A DNA stretch of 64,000 nt. Origin: Thiohalomonas denitrificans. Lineage in GTDB: Bacteria > Pseudomonadota > Gammaproteobacteria > Thiohalomonadales > Thiohalomonadaceae. Positions 30,377 through 37,793 of the stretch are shown here, piece after piece. The number at the start of each line of letters is the position of its first letter. Position 1 is the stretch's first letter. The translations under genes were made by a program, and so were the position numbers. The DNA lies in the NCBI GenBank assembly GCA_020725115.1, contig DYFR01000013.1, forward strand, positions 23,650 through 87,649, read 5' to 3'. The notes under the pieces were generated by a model that had not been told where the DNA came from, did not search any database, and saw nothing but the letters and a program-made list of their open reading frames with translations.

Positions 30377-32011
30377 TCAGCGCGCAGCCGTCTCGGCAAT
30401 CATCTCGATGGCGTGGCACGGGCACTGTTCGGCACAGGTGCCGCAGCCGGTGCAGCGGGCATAGTCGTAACGATACTTCTTGCCCGGCCCGAGCTTGATG
30501 ATGGCGTCCTCGGGGCAGGAGCCGTAGCAGCCGTCGCACTCGAAGCAGTTGCCGCAGGACAGGCAGCGCTTGGCCTCGTACACCGCATCGTGTTCGCTGA
30601 TGCCCTGCAGGATCTCCTCGAAGCCGCCGAGGCGCTGCGCCAGCGGCAGATGCGCCTGCTCCACCTGCGGCGCCTGGGTGCGATACCACAGCTGCAACGC
30701 CTCGTGATTGACGATGGGATGCTTGGGATGGGGGCGGTAGGTCTCGCCGCGCAGCCAGGCATCGATGTGGCGCGCGGCCTTCTTGCCGTGGCCGGTGGCG
30801 ATGGTCACCGAACGCTCGGACGGCACCATGTCGCCGCCGGCGAAGATGCCGTCGGCGCCGGTCATCATGGCGGCGTTGACGATCACCGTGCCGTCGGCCT
30901 TGAACTCGATGCCGGGGATGCGACCGAGGAAGCCGGTGTCGGTCTCCTGGCCCACGGCGAGGATCAGCGAGTCGGCCTCCAGCTTCTCGAAGCGGCCGGT
31001 GGGACGCGGACGGCCCTTGTCGTCCAGCTCCATGATCTCCACCTCGATGGTGGAACCGTCGATCTCCTTGATGGAGCGCAGCCAGTTGAACTTGACGCCC
31101 TCTTCCAGCGCCTCGTCGGCCTCGAAGTCGTGGGCGGCCATGTTGGCGCGGTCGCGGCGGTAGATGATCATCGCCTCGTCCACACCCATGCGCTTGGCCA
31201 CGCGCGCCGCGTCCATCGCCGTGTTGCCGCCGCCGTAGATGGCGACACGGCGGCCGAGGGTGACCTTCTCGCCCTGCTCCACGCTCTTGAGGAAGGACAC
31301 CGCATCCATCATGCCGCGCGCATCGCGCGCCGGGATGTCGATCTTCTTGGAGATGTGCGCGCCCACGGCGACGAATACCGCATCGAAGTTGCCGGCGGTC
31401 TTCTCGCCCAGCACGTCATCGACGCGGTAGTTGAGGCGGATCTTCACGCCCATGTCCTCGACGCGCCTGATCTCGGCCTCCAGCTCGGCACGCGGCATGC
31501 GGTAGGCCGGGATACCGAAATGGATCATGCCGCCGGCCACCGGGCCGGCCTCGTAGATCTCCACCGTGTGGCCGAGGCGGGTCAGGTGGTAGGCCGCCGA
31601 CAGGCCGCTGGGGCCGCCGCCGATGACCAGCACGCGCTTGCCGCCCGGGCGCGGCGTGTACTGGGGCTTCCAGCCCTGCTCCATCGCCAGATCGCCGAGG
31701 AAACGCTCGACGGCGTGAATGCTCACTTCCTGGTCGGTGTAGGCGCGGTTGCAGGAGGTTTCGCAGGGGTGATAGCAGACGCGGCCATGGATGGCCGGGA
31801 ACGGATTGTTCTCGATCAGGGTCTGCCAGGCCTCCTCATAGCGGCCGGCCTGGGCCAGCGCCAGCCAGGCCTGGATGTCCTCGCCGGCGGGGCAGGCGTT
31901 GTTGCAGGGCGGCAGGAAATCCATGTAAACCGGGCGGCGCGAACGCGCTGCACCCGTGCCCTTGCCGAACTTGTCCGGGTCCAGGCGTGCAGTCATATCC
32001 TTGGAGTTCAT
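30377..32011 (-). CDS. GltD-like NAD(P)-dependent FAD/[4Fe-4S] oxidoreductase
   Basis: The 544-residue protein begins with an N-terminal cysteine cluster (NNACPAGEDIQ, CYHPCETSCNRA), then FAD (VIGGGPSGLSAAYHL) and NADPH (IYGGGNTAMDAARVA) Rossmann domains as in the glutamate synthase small subunit, and ends with a two-cluster ferredoxin region (CLSCGNCFECDGCYGSCP, CTGCGTCAEQCP). No GltB gene is present. Its position upstream of nifJ suggests it moves electrons between NADPH and the pyruvate:ferredoxin oxidoreductase, like POR-associated flavoproteins in lithotrophs. That pairing is inferred. Confidence 0.88.
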   Translation of the reverse strand: MNSKDMTARLDPDKFGKGTGAARSRRPVYMDFLPPCNNACPAGEDIQAWLALAQAGRYEEAWQTLIENNPFPAIHGRVCYHPCETSCNRAYTDQEVSIHAVERFLGDLAMEQGWKPQYTPRPGGKRVLVIGGGPSGLSAAYHLTRLGHTVEIYEAGPVAGGMIHFGIPAYRMPRAELEAEIRRVEDMGVKIRLNYRVDDVLGEKTAGNFDAVFVAVGAHISKKIDIPARDARGMMDAVSFLKSVEQGEKVTLGRRVAIYGGGNTAMDAARVAKRMGVDEAMIIYRRDRANMAAHDFEADEALEEGVKFNWLRSIKEIDGSTIEVEIMELDDKGRPRPTGRFEKLEADSLILAVGQETDTGFLGRIPGIEFKADGTVIVNAAMMTGADGIFAGGDMVPSERSVTIATGHGKKAARHIDAWLRGETYRPHPKHPIVNHEALQLWYRTQAPQVEQAHLPLAQRLGGFEEILQGISEHDAVYEAKRCLSCGNCFECDGCYGSCPEDAIIKLGPGKKYRYDYARCTGCGTCAEQCPCHAIEMIAETAAR

Positions 32012-32079
32012 TGAGTTTTCTATATCTCTCAGTCAGTTAGCCAAAAACACCCGGCCAGGGAAGCGCAAAAATGGGGGGC

Positions 32080-32132
32080 ATTGTACCTGACTCACGAAGA
32101 ACCAATACTAAGTATTAAAAAATACAATACTT
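32080..32132 (-). promoter_or_regulatory. AT-rich promoter/operator region upstream of the GltD-like gene
   Basis: The gap holds AATACTAAGTATT, a palindrome apart from its centre, and another AATACTT so that AAGTATT and AATACTT form a second inverted pair. A -10-like TACAAT (minus strand) lies just downstream. This could be the control region of the oxidoreductase operon; no known regulator motif fits well. Confidence 0.3.
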
Positions 32133-32161
32133 GATTCACCTATCGAACAACGGCCGGGCTG

Positions 32162-32920
32162 TCAGCCTGAAGCGGCAGTGAGACGGCGGATGCGGTAATT
32201 GAGCCGGCAACTGCGGCGGGAGGGATCGAGTGCCGGAAAGGCGACCAGCTGGCGGCGCAGCTGGGCAGTGACGGTGGGCTGACGCAGAAAGGCGCCAACG
32301 GCATTGGCGTATAGCGGCGAGGTGAGCCTGAAGGCCGCGGGGTAGCGGCTGCGGATACGCTGATCATGAAACCAGGCGCAGGCCTGCAGCTCCCCGAGCG
32401 AACCGAAATTGGTCACCAGCAGACCCGTCGGTGCGAGCAGCTTGTCCAGCTGACGCAACCAGTGTCTGTCCGCCGCCACCGCCCGTTGCGGCTCGCCGCC
32501 GCTATCGCCGAACAGGTCGTCAACGATCATGTCGAAGGGGGCGCCGCGATATTCACGCACCCAGCGCAAGGCGTCGGCCTCATGCAGCGTGACGTTACGC
32601 GCCGCCACACCAAACCAGCGTCTGGCCACCGCCAGGTGCACCGGATTCAGCTCCACACCGACGATTGCCGACGGCGCGAGGAAATGGTTCAGCTGCCGGA
32701 TCACCGCGCCGCCCCCCACTCCCAGCATCAGCACCCGCCGCACCGCCTGCGGCGCGAAGAAGGCCGGCAGCATCAGCAGATCCCACAGGCTGCCGCTCAC
32801 CGGCTGGTGCGGATTGTACTGGCTGTGAAACACCCCATTGGTATACAGCCGTACCGAATTGCCGGCGCTGCGCACCTCATAGCGGGTAGCGCCATCCTGT
32901 TTGCACCAGAGCAGGGCCAA
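32162..32920 (-). CDS. Spermidine synthase-like methyltransferase-fold protein
   Basis: About 252 residues, read from a TTG; the frame is open further upstream but has no better start. It has a Rossmann AdoMet/dcAdoMet-type fold: LMLGVGGGAVIRQL, VGVELNPVHLAVARRWF and FDMIVDDLFGDSGG. The N-terminal YTNGVFHSQYNP resembles the short tetramerisation strand of polyamine aminopropyltransferases. Many such SpeE homologues do not make spermidine, so the substrate is not assigned. It follows the phnA-like gene by 23 bases. Confidence 0.7.
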   Translation of the reverse strand: MALLWCKQDGATRYEVRSAGNSVRLYTNGVFHSQYNPHQPVSGSLWDLLMLPAFFAPQAVRRVLMLGVGGGAVIRQLNHFLAPSAIVGVELNPVHLAVARRWFGVAARNVTLHEADALRWVREYRGAPFDMIVDDLFGDSGGEPQRAVAADRHWLRQLDKLLAPTGLLVTNFGSLGELQACAWFHDQRIRSRYPAAFRLTSPLYANAVGAFLRQPTVTAQLRRQLVAFPALDPSRRSCRLNYRIRRLTAASG

Positions 32921-32943
32921 GGGAATGAAACCAGCGAAGGGGG

Positions 32944-33522
32944 TTAACCCGACTTCTTCACAAACTTCGTCAGGATCACGATCTGCTGTCCCTCGACGCG
33001 GCCCTCGATCTGTTCGGGATTGTCCGCCACCAGCGAGATACCGCGCACGGCGGTGCCGCGCTTGGCGGTAAAGTTGGCGCCTTTCACGTCCAGATCCTTG
33101 ATCAGCGTGACCGTATCGCCCGCGGCCAGCACCGCACCGTGGGCATCCACATGCTGCACGGCGTGTTCATCGCTACCCTCTGCGCCGGCTTCAGCCCAGG
33201 CGCGGGTTTCGTCGTCCAGATACAGCATGTCGAGTAGCGCCTGCGGCCAACCCTCGGCACTGAGCCGCGTCAGCATGCGCCAGGCCATCACCTGCACCGC
33301 CGGCACCTGGCTCCACATGCTGTCGTTAAGACAACGCCAGTGATTGGCGTCAACCTGATCCGGGTTTTCGATCTGCCCGCGGCAGGTCTGACACACCAGC
33401 AAGCTCTGTTCGGCACTGCCATCTGAAGCAGGCGGAACCTCATACACGCCCAGTCCATCGGTGGCTCCACACAATTCACACGTGGAACCGCTGCGCGCAT
33501 GCAATGCCTGTTCAGTCGTCAT
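32944..33522 (-). CDS. PhnA-type zinc-ribbon protein
   Basis: About 192 residues from MTTEQALHARSGSTCELCG. An N-terminal zinc ribbon uses CELCG and CQTCRG; the C-terminal PhnA domain (from VLAAGDTVTLIKDLDVKGANFTA to the lysine-rich end) is an SH3-like barrel. The name is historical, and a role in phosphonate breakdown is not supported for most homologues. It lies in the minus-strand run between the GDSL esterase and the SpeE-like gene. Confidence 0.88.
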   Translation of the reverse strand: MTTEQALHARSGSTCELCGATDGLGVYEVPPASDGSAEQSLLVCQTCRGQIENPDQVDANHWRCLNDSMWSQVPAVQVMAWRMLTRLSAEGWPQALLDMLYLDDETRAWAEAGAEGSDEHAVQHVDAHGAVLAAGDTVTLIKDLDVKGANFTAKRGTAVRGISLVADNPEQIEGRVEGQQIVILTKFVKKSG

Positions 33523-33585
33523 TCTCGTCTCCGGTTTACAGGCGCAGATTATGCCGCATTCGACACGGCCGGTGCGCCCAGGCAA

Positions 33586-34215
33586 TCACTGCAGCGCGCC
33601 GCTACGGCGCAGTTTTTCCAGCACAGCCTCGGCGATGAGCCGATAGCCGGCAGCATTGGGATGAATCTGATCGGACTTGAGTGCGTTGTCGGAGAGAACC
33701 GCGGGAATGATATCCGCCTCCAGCGGCAGCTGCATGCGCTCGGCCAGATCGTAGTACAGCGCTGCACTCTCCAACCCGAAGATGGCGGGGCGGGGCACAC
33801 CCAGCAAAAGCACCGGCACACCCTGCGCACGGCTGACAGCCGCCATCTGCTCCAGATTGCGCGCAATCTCCGCGGTATCTTTCTTGCGCAGCATGTCATT
33901 GCCGCCCAGGCACAGAATCAGCAGCTGCGGCCGGTACTCTTGCAGGGTGTCGGTGAGCCGCTCCAGTCCGCCGGCCGTCAGCTCGCCCGGCACCCCGGCA
34001 TTGACCACGCGCCGCCCGCTCAGCTGCTCCAGGATCGCCGGGTAGCTCTGCTCCGGCCCCACACCGGAGCCGTAGGTAAGACTGTCGCCGAAGGCAAGGA
34101 TCACCGCATCCTGTGCCAGCGGCGGCAGCAAGCGCGGCTCCGGTGCGCACCCGGCAAGGGCGAGCAACAACAGGATGAGACAGCAGGTCTGGTGTATTGA
34201 ACGATGCATCGGCAC
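33586..34215 (-). CDS. GDSL/SGNH-family lipase/esterase lipoprotein
   Basis: The 209-residue protein is close to E. coli TesA/arylesterase in layout. Catalytic blocks are visible: FGDSLTYG (Ser), the Gly of NAGVPGE, GGND (Asn) and DQIHPN (Asp, His). The N-terminus LLLLALAGCAPE is a lipobox, so it is probably membrane-anchored rather than free in the periplasm. It likely hydrolyses thioesters or lysophospholipids. Start may be MPMH or the next Met two codons later. Confidence 0.9.
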   Translation of the reverse strand: MPMHRSIHQTCCLILLLLALAGCAPEPRLLPPLAQDAVILAFGDSLTYGSGVGPEQSYPAILEQLSGRRVVNAGVPGELTAGGLERLTDTLQEYRPQLLILCLGGNDMLRKKDTAEIARNLEQMAAVSRAQGVPVLLLGVPRPAIFGLESAALYYDLAERMQLPLEADIIPAVLSDNALKSDQIHPNAAGYRLIAEAVLEKLRRSGALQ

Positions 34216-34402
34216 AGTTTATCAGGCGCTCGAACCTGTGGCCCATCACCTGGGCACGGCACAGCCTTTATTCTCGCCGAACCGTATCACCCGGCTCCCG
34301 ACGGCGCTAAAATGCCGCCACGGCATGCATATGCATCGATGCCCCATCCCGCCAATCCCACACGCCGACACCTCGAACAGCCATCCACACACGCTCATTG
34401 CC

Positions 34403-35260
34403 ATGAAAATTCCGAAACGAATCCAGCCTCTGGTCGACGATGGCCTGGTGGACGAGGTGATCCGCCCGCTGATGAGCGGCAAGGAGGCCGCCGTCTACGT
34501 GGTACGCTGCGGCGCCGAGATCCGCTGCGCCAAGGTCTACAAGGAAGCCGACAAGCGCAGCTTCAAACAGGCCGTGCAATACCAGGAGGGCCGCAAGGTA
34601 CGCAACAGCCGCCGCGCCCGTGCCATGGAGAAGGGTTCGCGTTTCGGCCGCAGCCAGCAGGAAGAGGCCTGGCAGAATGCCGAGGTGGATGCTCTCTACC
34701 GCCTGGCCGATGCCGGCGTGCGCGTGCCGAAGCCTTACGGCTGCTTCGAGGGTGTGCTGCTGATGGAGCTGATCACCGACGAGCTGGGCGAAGTGGCGCC
34801 ACGCCTGAATGATGTGTCCATGTCCGCCGAACAGGCGCGGGAAGACCATGCCGTCATGATGCAATACGTGATGCGCATGCTCTGCGCCGGGCTGGTGCAC
34901 GGCGACCTGTCGGAGTTCAATGTGCTGGTGGATGAAGACGGCCCGGTGATCATCGACCTGCCGCAGGCGGTGGACGCCGCCGGCAACAACCACGCCGAAT
35001 GGATGCTGGCGCGGGATGTGGACAGCATCACCACCTACTACGCCCAGTACGCCCCCGAGTTGCTGGGCAGCAAGTACGCCAAGGAAATCTGGGCGCTGTA
35101 CAAGAATGGTGAACTGCACCCCGAGTTCGAACTGACCGGCCAGTTTGCGGAAACCACCCGGAAGGCCGATGTAAACAGGGTGCTGCAAGTGATCGAGGCT
35201 GCCGCTGCCGAAGAACAGGAACGGCAAAGACGACGGCTCAATGCGGAAGAAACGGGTTGA
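34403..35260 (+). CDS. RIO-type serine protein kinase
   Basis: About 285 residues from MKIPKRIQPLVDDGLVDEV. It has the RIO1-like bacterial set: SGKEAAVYVV (nucleotide loop), CAKVYKEADKRSF (Lys), catalytic HGDLSEFNVLV and metal-binding IIDLPQAVD. Bacterial RIO kinases are soluble and of unknown target; archaeal and eukaryotic ones act in ribosome maturation. The ATG at 34403 is chosen because family homology starts there. It diverges from the esterase gene. Confidence 0.9.
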   Translation: MKIPKRIQPLVDDGLVDEVIRPLMSGKEAAVYVVRCGAEIRCAKVYKEADKRSFKQAVQYQEGRKVRNSRRARAMEKGSRFGRSQQEEAWQNAEVDALYRLADAGVRVPKPYGCFEGVLLMELITDELGEVAPRLNDVSMSAEQAREDHAVMMQYVMRMLCAGLVHGDLSEFNVLVDEDGPVIIDLPQAVDAAGNNHAEWMLARDVDSITTYYAQYAPELLGSKYAKEIWALYKNGELHPEFELTGQFAETTRKADVNRVLQVIEAAAAEEQERQRRRLNAEETG

Positions 35261-35328
35261 TCCGCAGGCATGCAGCAAAACCGGGTGTGTCAGAAATTCA
35301 GCACCTCACCGCCACACAGGGAAATGTC

Positions 35329-35691
35329 ATGAACACCTCTGAAACCATTTCTGTACGTTTGTCTGCCGCAGTGCTCCTGCTGTCCTTGACCGCCTGCTCG
35401 CCTCACCCCGCCACGGGAAACTGGACGACGGCCATAGACCCCGACAACGGCTTCAACCGGCTGGATATCACCTTCGAAGGCCATGCCCTCCTTTTCGAGG
35501 CCGGAGAGAAGGAAGCCGGAAGACGCTGCTTCTGGGCCGGCGAAAGCGCACAGGCCATCGCCATGACCTGCAAACCGGCCTTCGACACCAGCATCGAAGA
35601 ACGTTATCGCCTGACCATCGACACCGACGACACGGCAACCCTCATGCGGGATGGCAGGATGGCAGCACGTTTCTCGCGACAGCCGCGCTAA
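35329..35691 (+). CDS. Small lipoprotein of unknown function
   Basis: About 120 residues from MNTSETISVRLSAAVLLLS with CACAGGGA upstream. The signal ends in lipobox LTAC, followed by SPHPATGNWTTAID. The mature part is a small beta-rich domain (GHALLFEAGEKEAGRRCFW) with two more cysteines. I recognise no family. It lies 69 bases after the RIO kinase gene and may be co-transcribed. Confidence 0.75.
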   Translation: MNTSETISVRLSAAVLLLSLTACSPHPATGNWTTAIDPDNGFNRLDITFEGHALLFEAGEKEAGRRCFWAGESAQAIAMTCKPAFDTSIEERYRLTIDTDDTATLMRDGRMAARFSRQPR

Positions 35692-35813
35692 ATCTCATGC
35701 CACGCACCCGGCAGGTGCCGGATTTGACTGCCAGCCCGCCAGTCCCGGCGTGTTCAGACCTGTTAAGCTGTGCATCAAGGCCCTCCCCGAAAGCGACGGC
35801 ACCTGAGAAAACC

Positions 35814-37742
35814 ATGCATCCCCTTCGCATCCTGATCACCGTCATTGCGGCGCTGCTCTGCACCGGCCCCGTGGCTGCTTCAACGACCGCTCTGGAACAG
35901 CGCCAGCATTTCCTCGATGCACGCGCCGCCCTTGCCAAAGGTGACGCGGCGCAGTTCCAGCAATTGAGCGAGGGGCTACGCGATTATCCGCTCCACCCCT
36001 ATCTCGTGGCCTGGCAGATGGCGCGGCAGCGCGTGCTCGCTCCGAACCAGGTGAGGGAATTTCTCGACCGCCACGGCCACACGCCGTTCACCCTGCCGGT
36101 ACGCGAGCAGTGGCTGCGCCAGCTGGCCCATGCCGGGCGCTGGAACGAATACCTGGCCGACTACCGGCCGAGCAGCCGCGGCGAATTGCGCTGCAACTAT
36201 CACTACGCCCAGCTGCGCAGCGGCAATGCGGACGCCGCCTGGGCGGGCGCCCGCGTACTGTGGCTCAGTGCCAACCGCCAGGAGGCCACCTGCAACCGCC
36301 TGTTCGAGGCATGGGAACAGGCCGGCGGCCTGACTGCCGGGTTGCGCCGCCAGCGCCTCGACCTGATCCTGCGCGACGGCAACATGGCCTTTGCCAGACA
36401 GATCGCCGCCGGCCTGCCCGAAGAAGAGCGCAGCCGCGTCGCGCTGTGGGAAAAGATTCACCACTACCCCGCCCTCATCACCAGTAACGAACAGCTGCAG
36501 GACGACAACACCAACACGCATGAGATCATCAGCTATGGTCTGCAACGCCTCGCCCGCCGCGACGTGCAGGAAACCATCCGGCTGTGGCGCAAGGTGGAAG
36601 AACGTTATGCCTTCACACCGCAACAGCGTGCCGGCATTCTCAACGCCGTCACCCTGCGCCTGGCCCTCAGCGGTGACATCACCGCCCTCGACTGGTACCG
36701 GCAGATCCCCGCCGCCGAGGTGGACGGCAACGTGCGCCAGTTTGCGATCCGCGTCGCCCTGCGCCACCAGCGCTGGCAGGACGTGCTCGATGCACTGCGC
36801 ACGCTGCCGGAGGACGAAGCGGCGGGCGAGGAGTGGCAATACTGGGCTGCGCGCAGCCTGGAGGCGCTGGAAGAAACAGATACGGCGATGACGCACTACC
36901 ACGCCATCGCCGACAACAGCAGCTACTACGGCTTTCTCGCCGCCGACCGCCTCGACCTCGGCTACAACCTGAGCCACGCCCCGGTCGCCGTCGACGACCT
37001 GACCCTGGCCAAGCTGCAACAGCAACCGGCGATGCAGCGCGCCTACGAATTCCTGCAACTCAACCTCGTGGAAGAGGCGCGGCGCGAATGGGAAAACGCC
37101 ATCGCCGCAATGCAGTCGAACGAACGCCTCGCCGCCGGCAAGCTGGCCAATAACTGGGGCTGGCACGACCGCGCCGCCCTCACCCTGGCCAGGGCCGACC
37201 ACTTCGGCGACCTGGAAATCCGCTTCCCTCTGGCCTACAGCGAGCTGATGATGAAGGAGGCCGAGAGCAACACGCTGGATCCGGCCTGGATCATGGCGGT
37301 GGCGCGACAGGAAAGCGTGATGATGCCCGATGCACGCTCACCGGCCGGCGCCCTCGGCCTGATGCAGCTGATGCCGGCCACCGGACGCAAGCTCGCCCAG
37401 CAGATGAAGAGCGGTATCAGCGACCTGCGACAACTGCTGCATCCCGAACTGAACATCCGCCTCGGCAGCTACTACCTGCGCCAGCTCGACCGGCAGTTCG
37501 ACGGCCACGCCGCCCTCGCCACCGCCGCCTACAACGCCGGCCCCAGGCGCGTGCGGCAATGGACTCCGACCGAAAGCATCGCAGCCGATATCTGGATCGA
37601 CACCATCCCCTACGCCGAAACGCGCCAGTACGTGCGCCGCGTCCTGGCCTACAGCGTGTTTTACGACCAGCGGCTGGAGAAACCCGTGATCAGGCTGCGC
37701 GAACGCATGCCCGTGGTGCAGAAGGAAGTGCCGAAGGGCTAA
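35814..37742 (+). CDS. slt: Soluble lytic murein transglycosylase (Slt70 type)
   Basis: About 642 residues from MHPLRILITVIAALLC with a signal peptide (cleavage near VAAS). A long alpha-superhelical U/L domain (about 30-470) precedes the SLT goose-lysozyme-like domain: catalytic Glu in MAVARQESVMMPDA, then GALGLMQLMPATGR and AAYNAGPRRVRQW. It cuts glycan strands to 1,6-anhydro ends during wall turnover. Its 3' end marks the left border of the accessory hotspot; a second copy of the last 17 codons lies at 40487-40540. Confidence 0.95.
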   Translation: MHPLRILITVIAALLCTGPVAASTTALEQRQHFLDARAALAKGDAAQFQQLSEGLRDYPLHPYLVAWQMARQRVLAPNQVREFLDRHGHTPFTLPVREQWLRQLAHAGRWNEYLADYRPSSRGELRCNYHYAQLRSGNADAAWAGARVLWLSANRQEATCNRLFEAWEQAGGLTAGLRRQRLDLILRDGNMAFARQIAAGLPEEERSRVALWEKIHHYPALITSNEQLQDDNTNTHEIISYGLQRLARRDVQETIRLWRKVEERYAFTPQQRAGILNAVTLRLALSGDITALDWYRQIPAAEVDGNVRQFAIRVALRHQRWQDVLDALRTLPEDEAAGEEWQYWAARSLEALEETDTAMTHYHAIADNSSYYGFLAADRLDLGYNLSHAPVAVDDLTLAKLQQQPAMQRAYEFLQLNLVEEARREWENAIAAMQSNERLAAGKLANNWGWHDRAALTLARADHFGDLEIRFPLAYSELMMKEAESNTLDPAWIMAVARQESVMMPDARSPAGALGLMQLMPATGRKLAQQMKSGISDLRQLLHPELNIRLGSYYLRQLDRQFDGHAALATAAYNAGPRRVRQWTPTESIAADIWIDTIPYAETRQYVRRVLAYSVFYDQRLEKPVIRLRERMPVVQKEVPKG

Positions 37743-37793
37743 TGGAGAGTCAGCCCTTCGGGGCAAGACATGGCGGAAGCAGGAATTTAATGA

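Noticed and set aside
30242-32014. 590-residue plus-strand ORF opposite the GltD-like gene.
   Set aside because: Shadow frame; no motif, and it begins inside a repeat.
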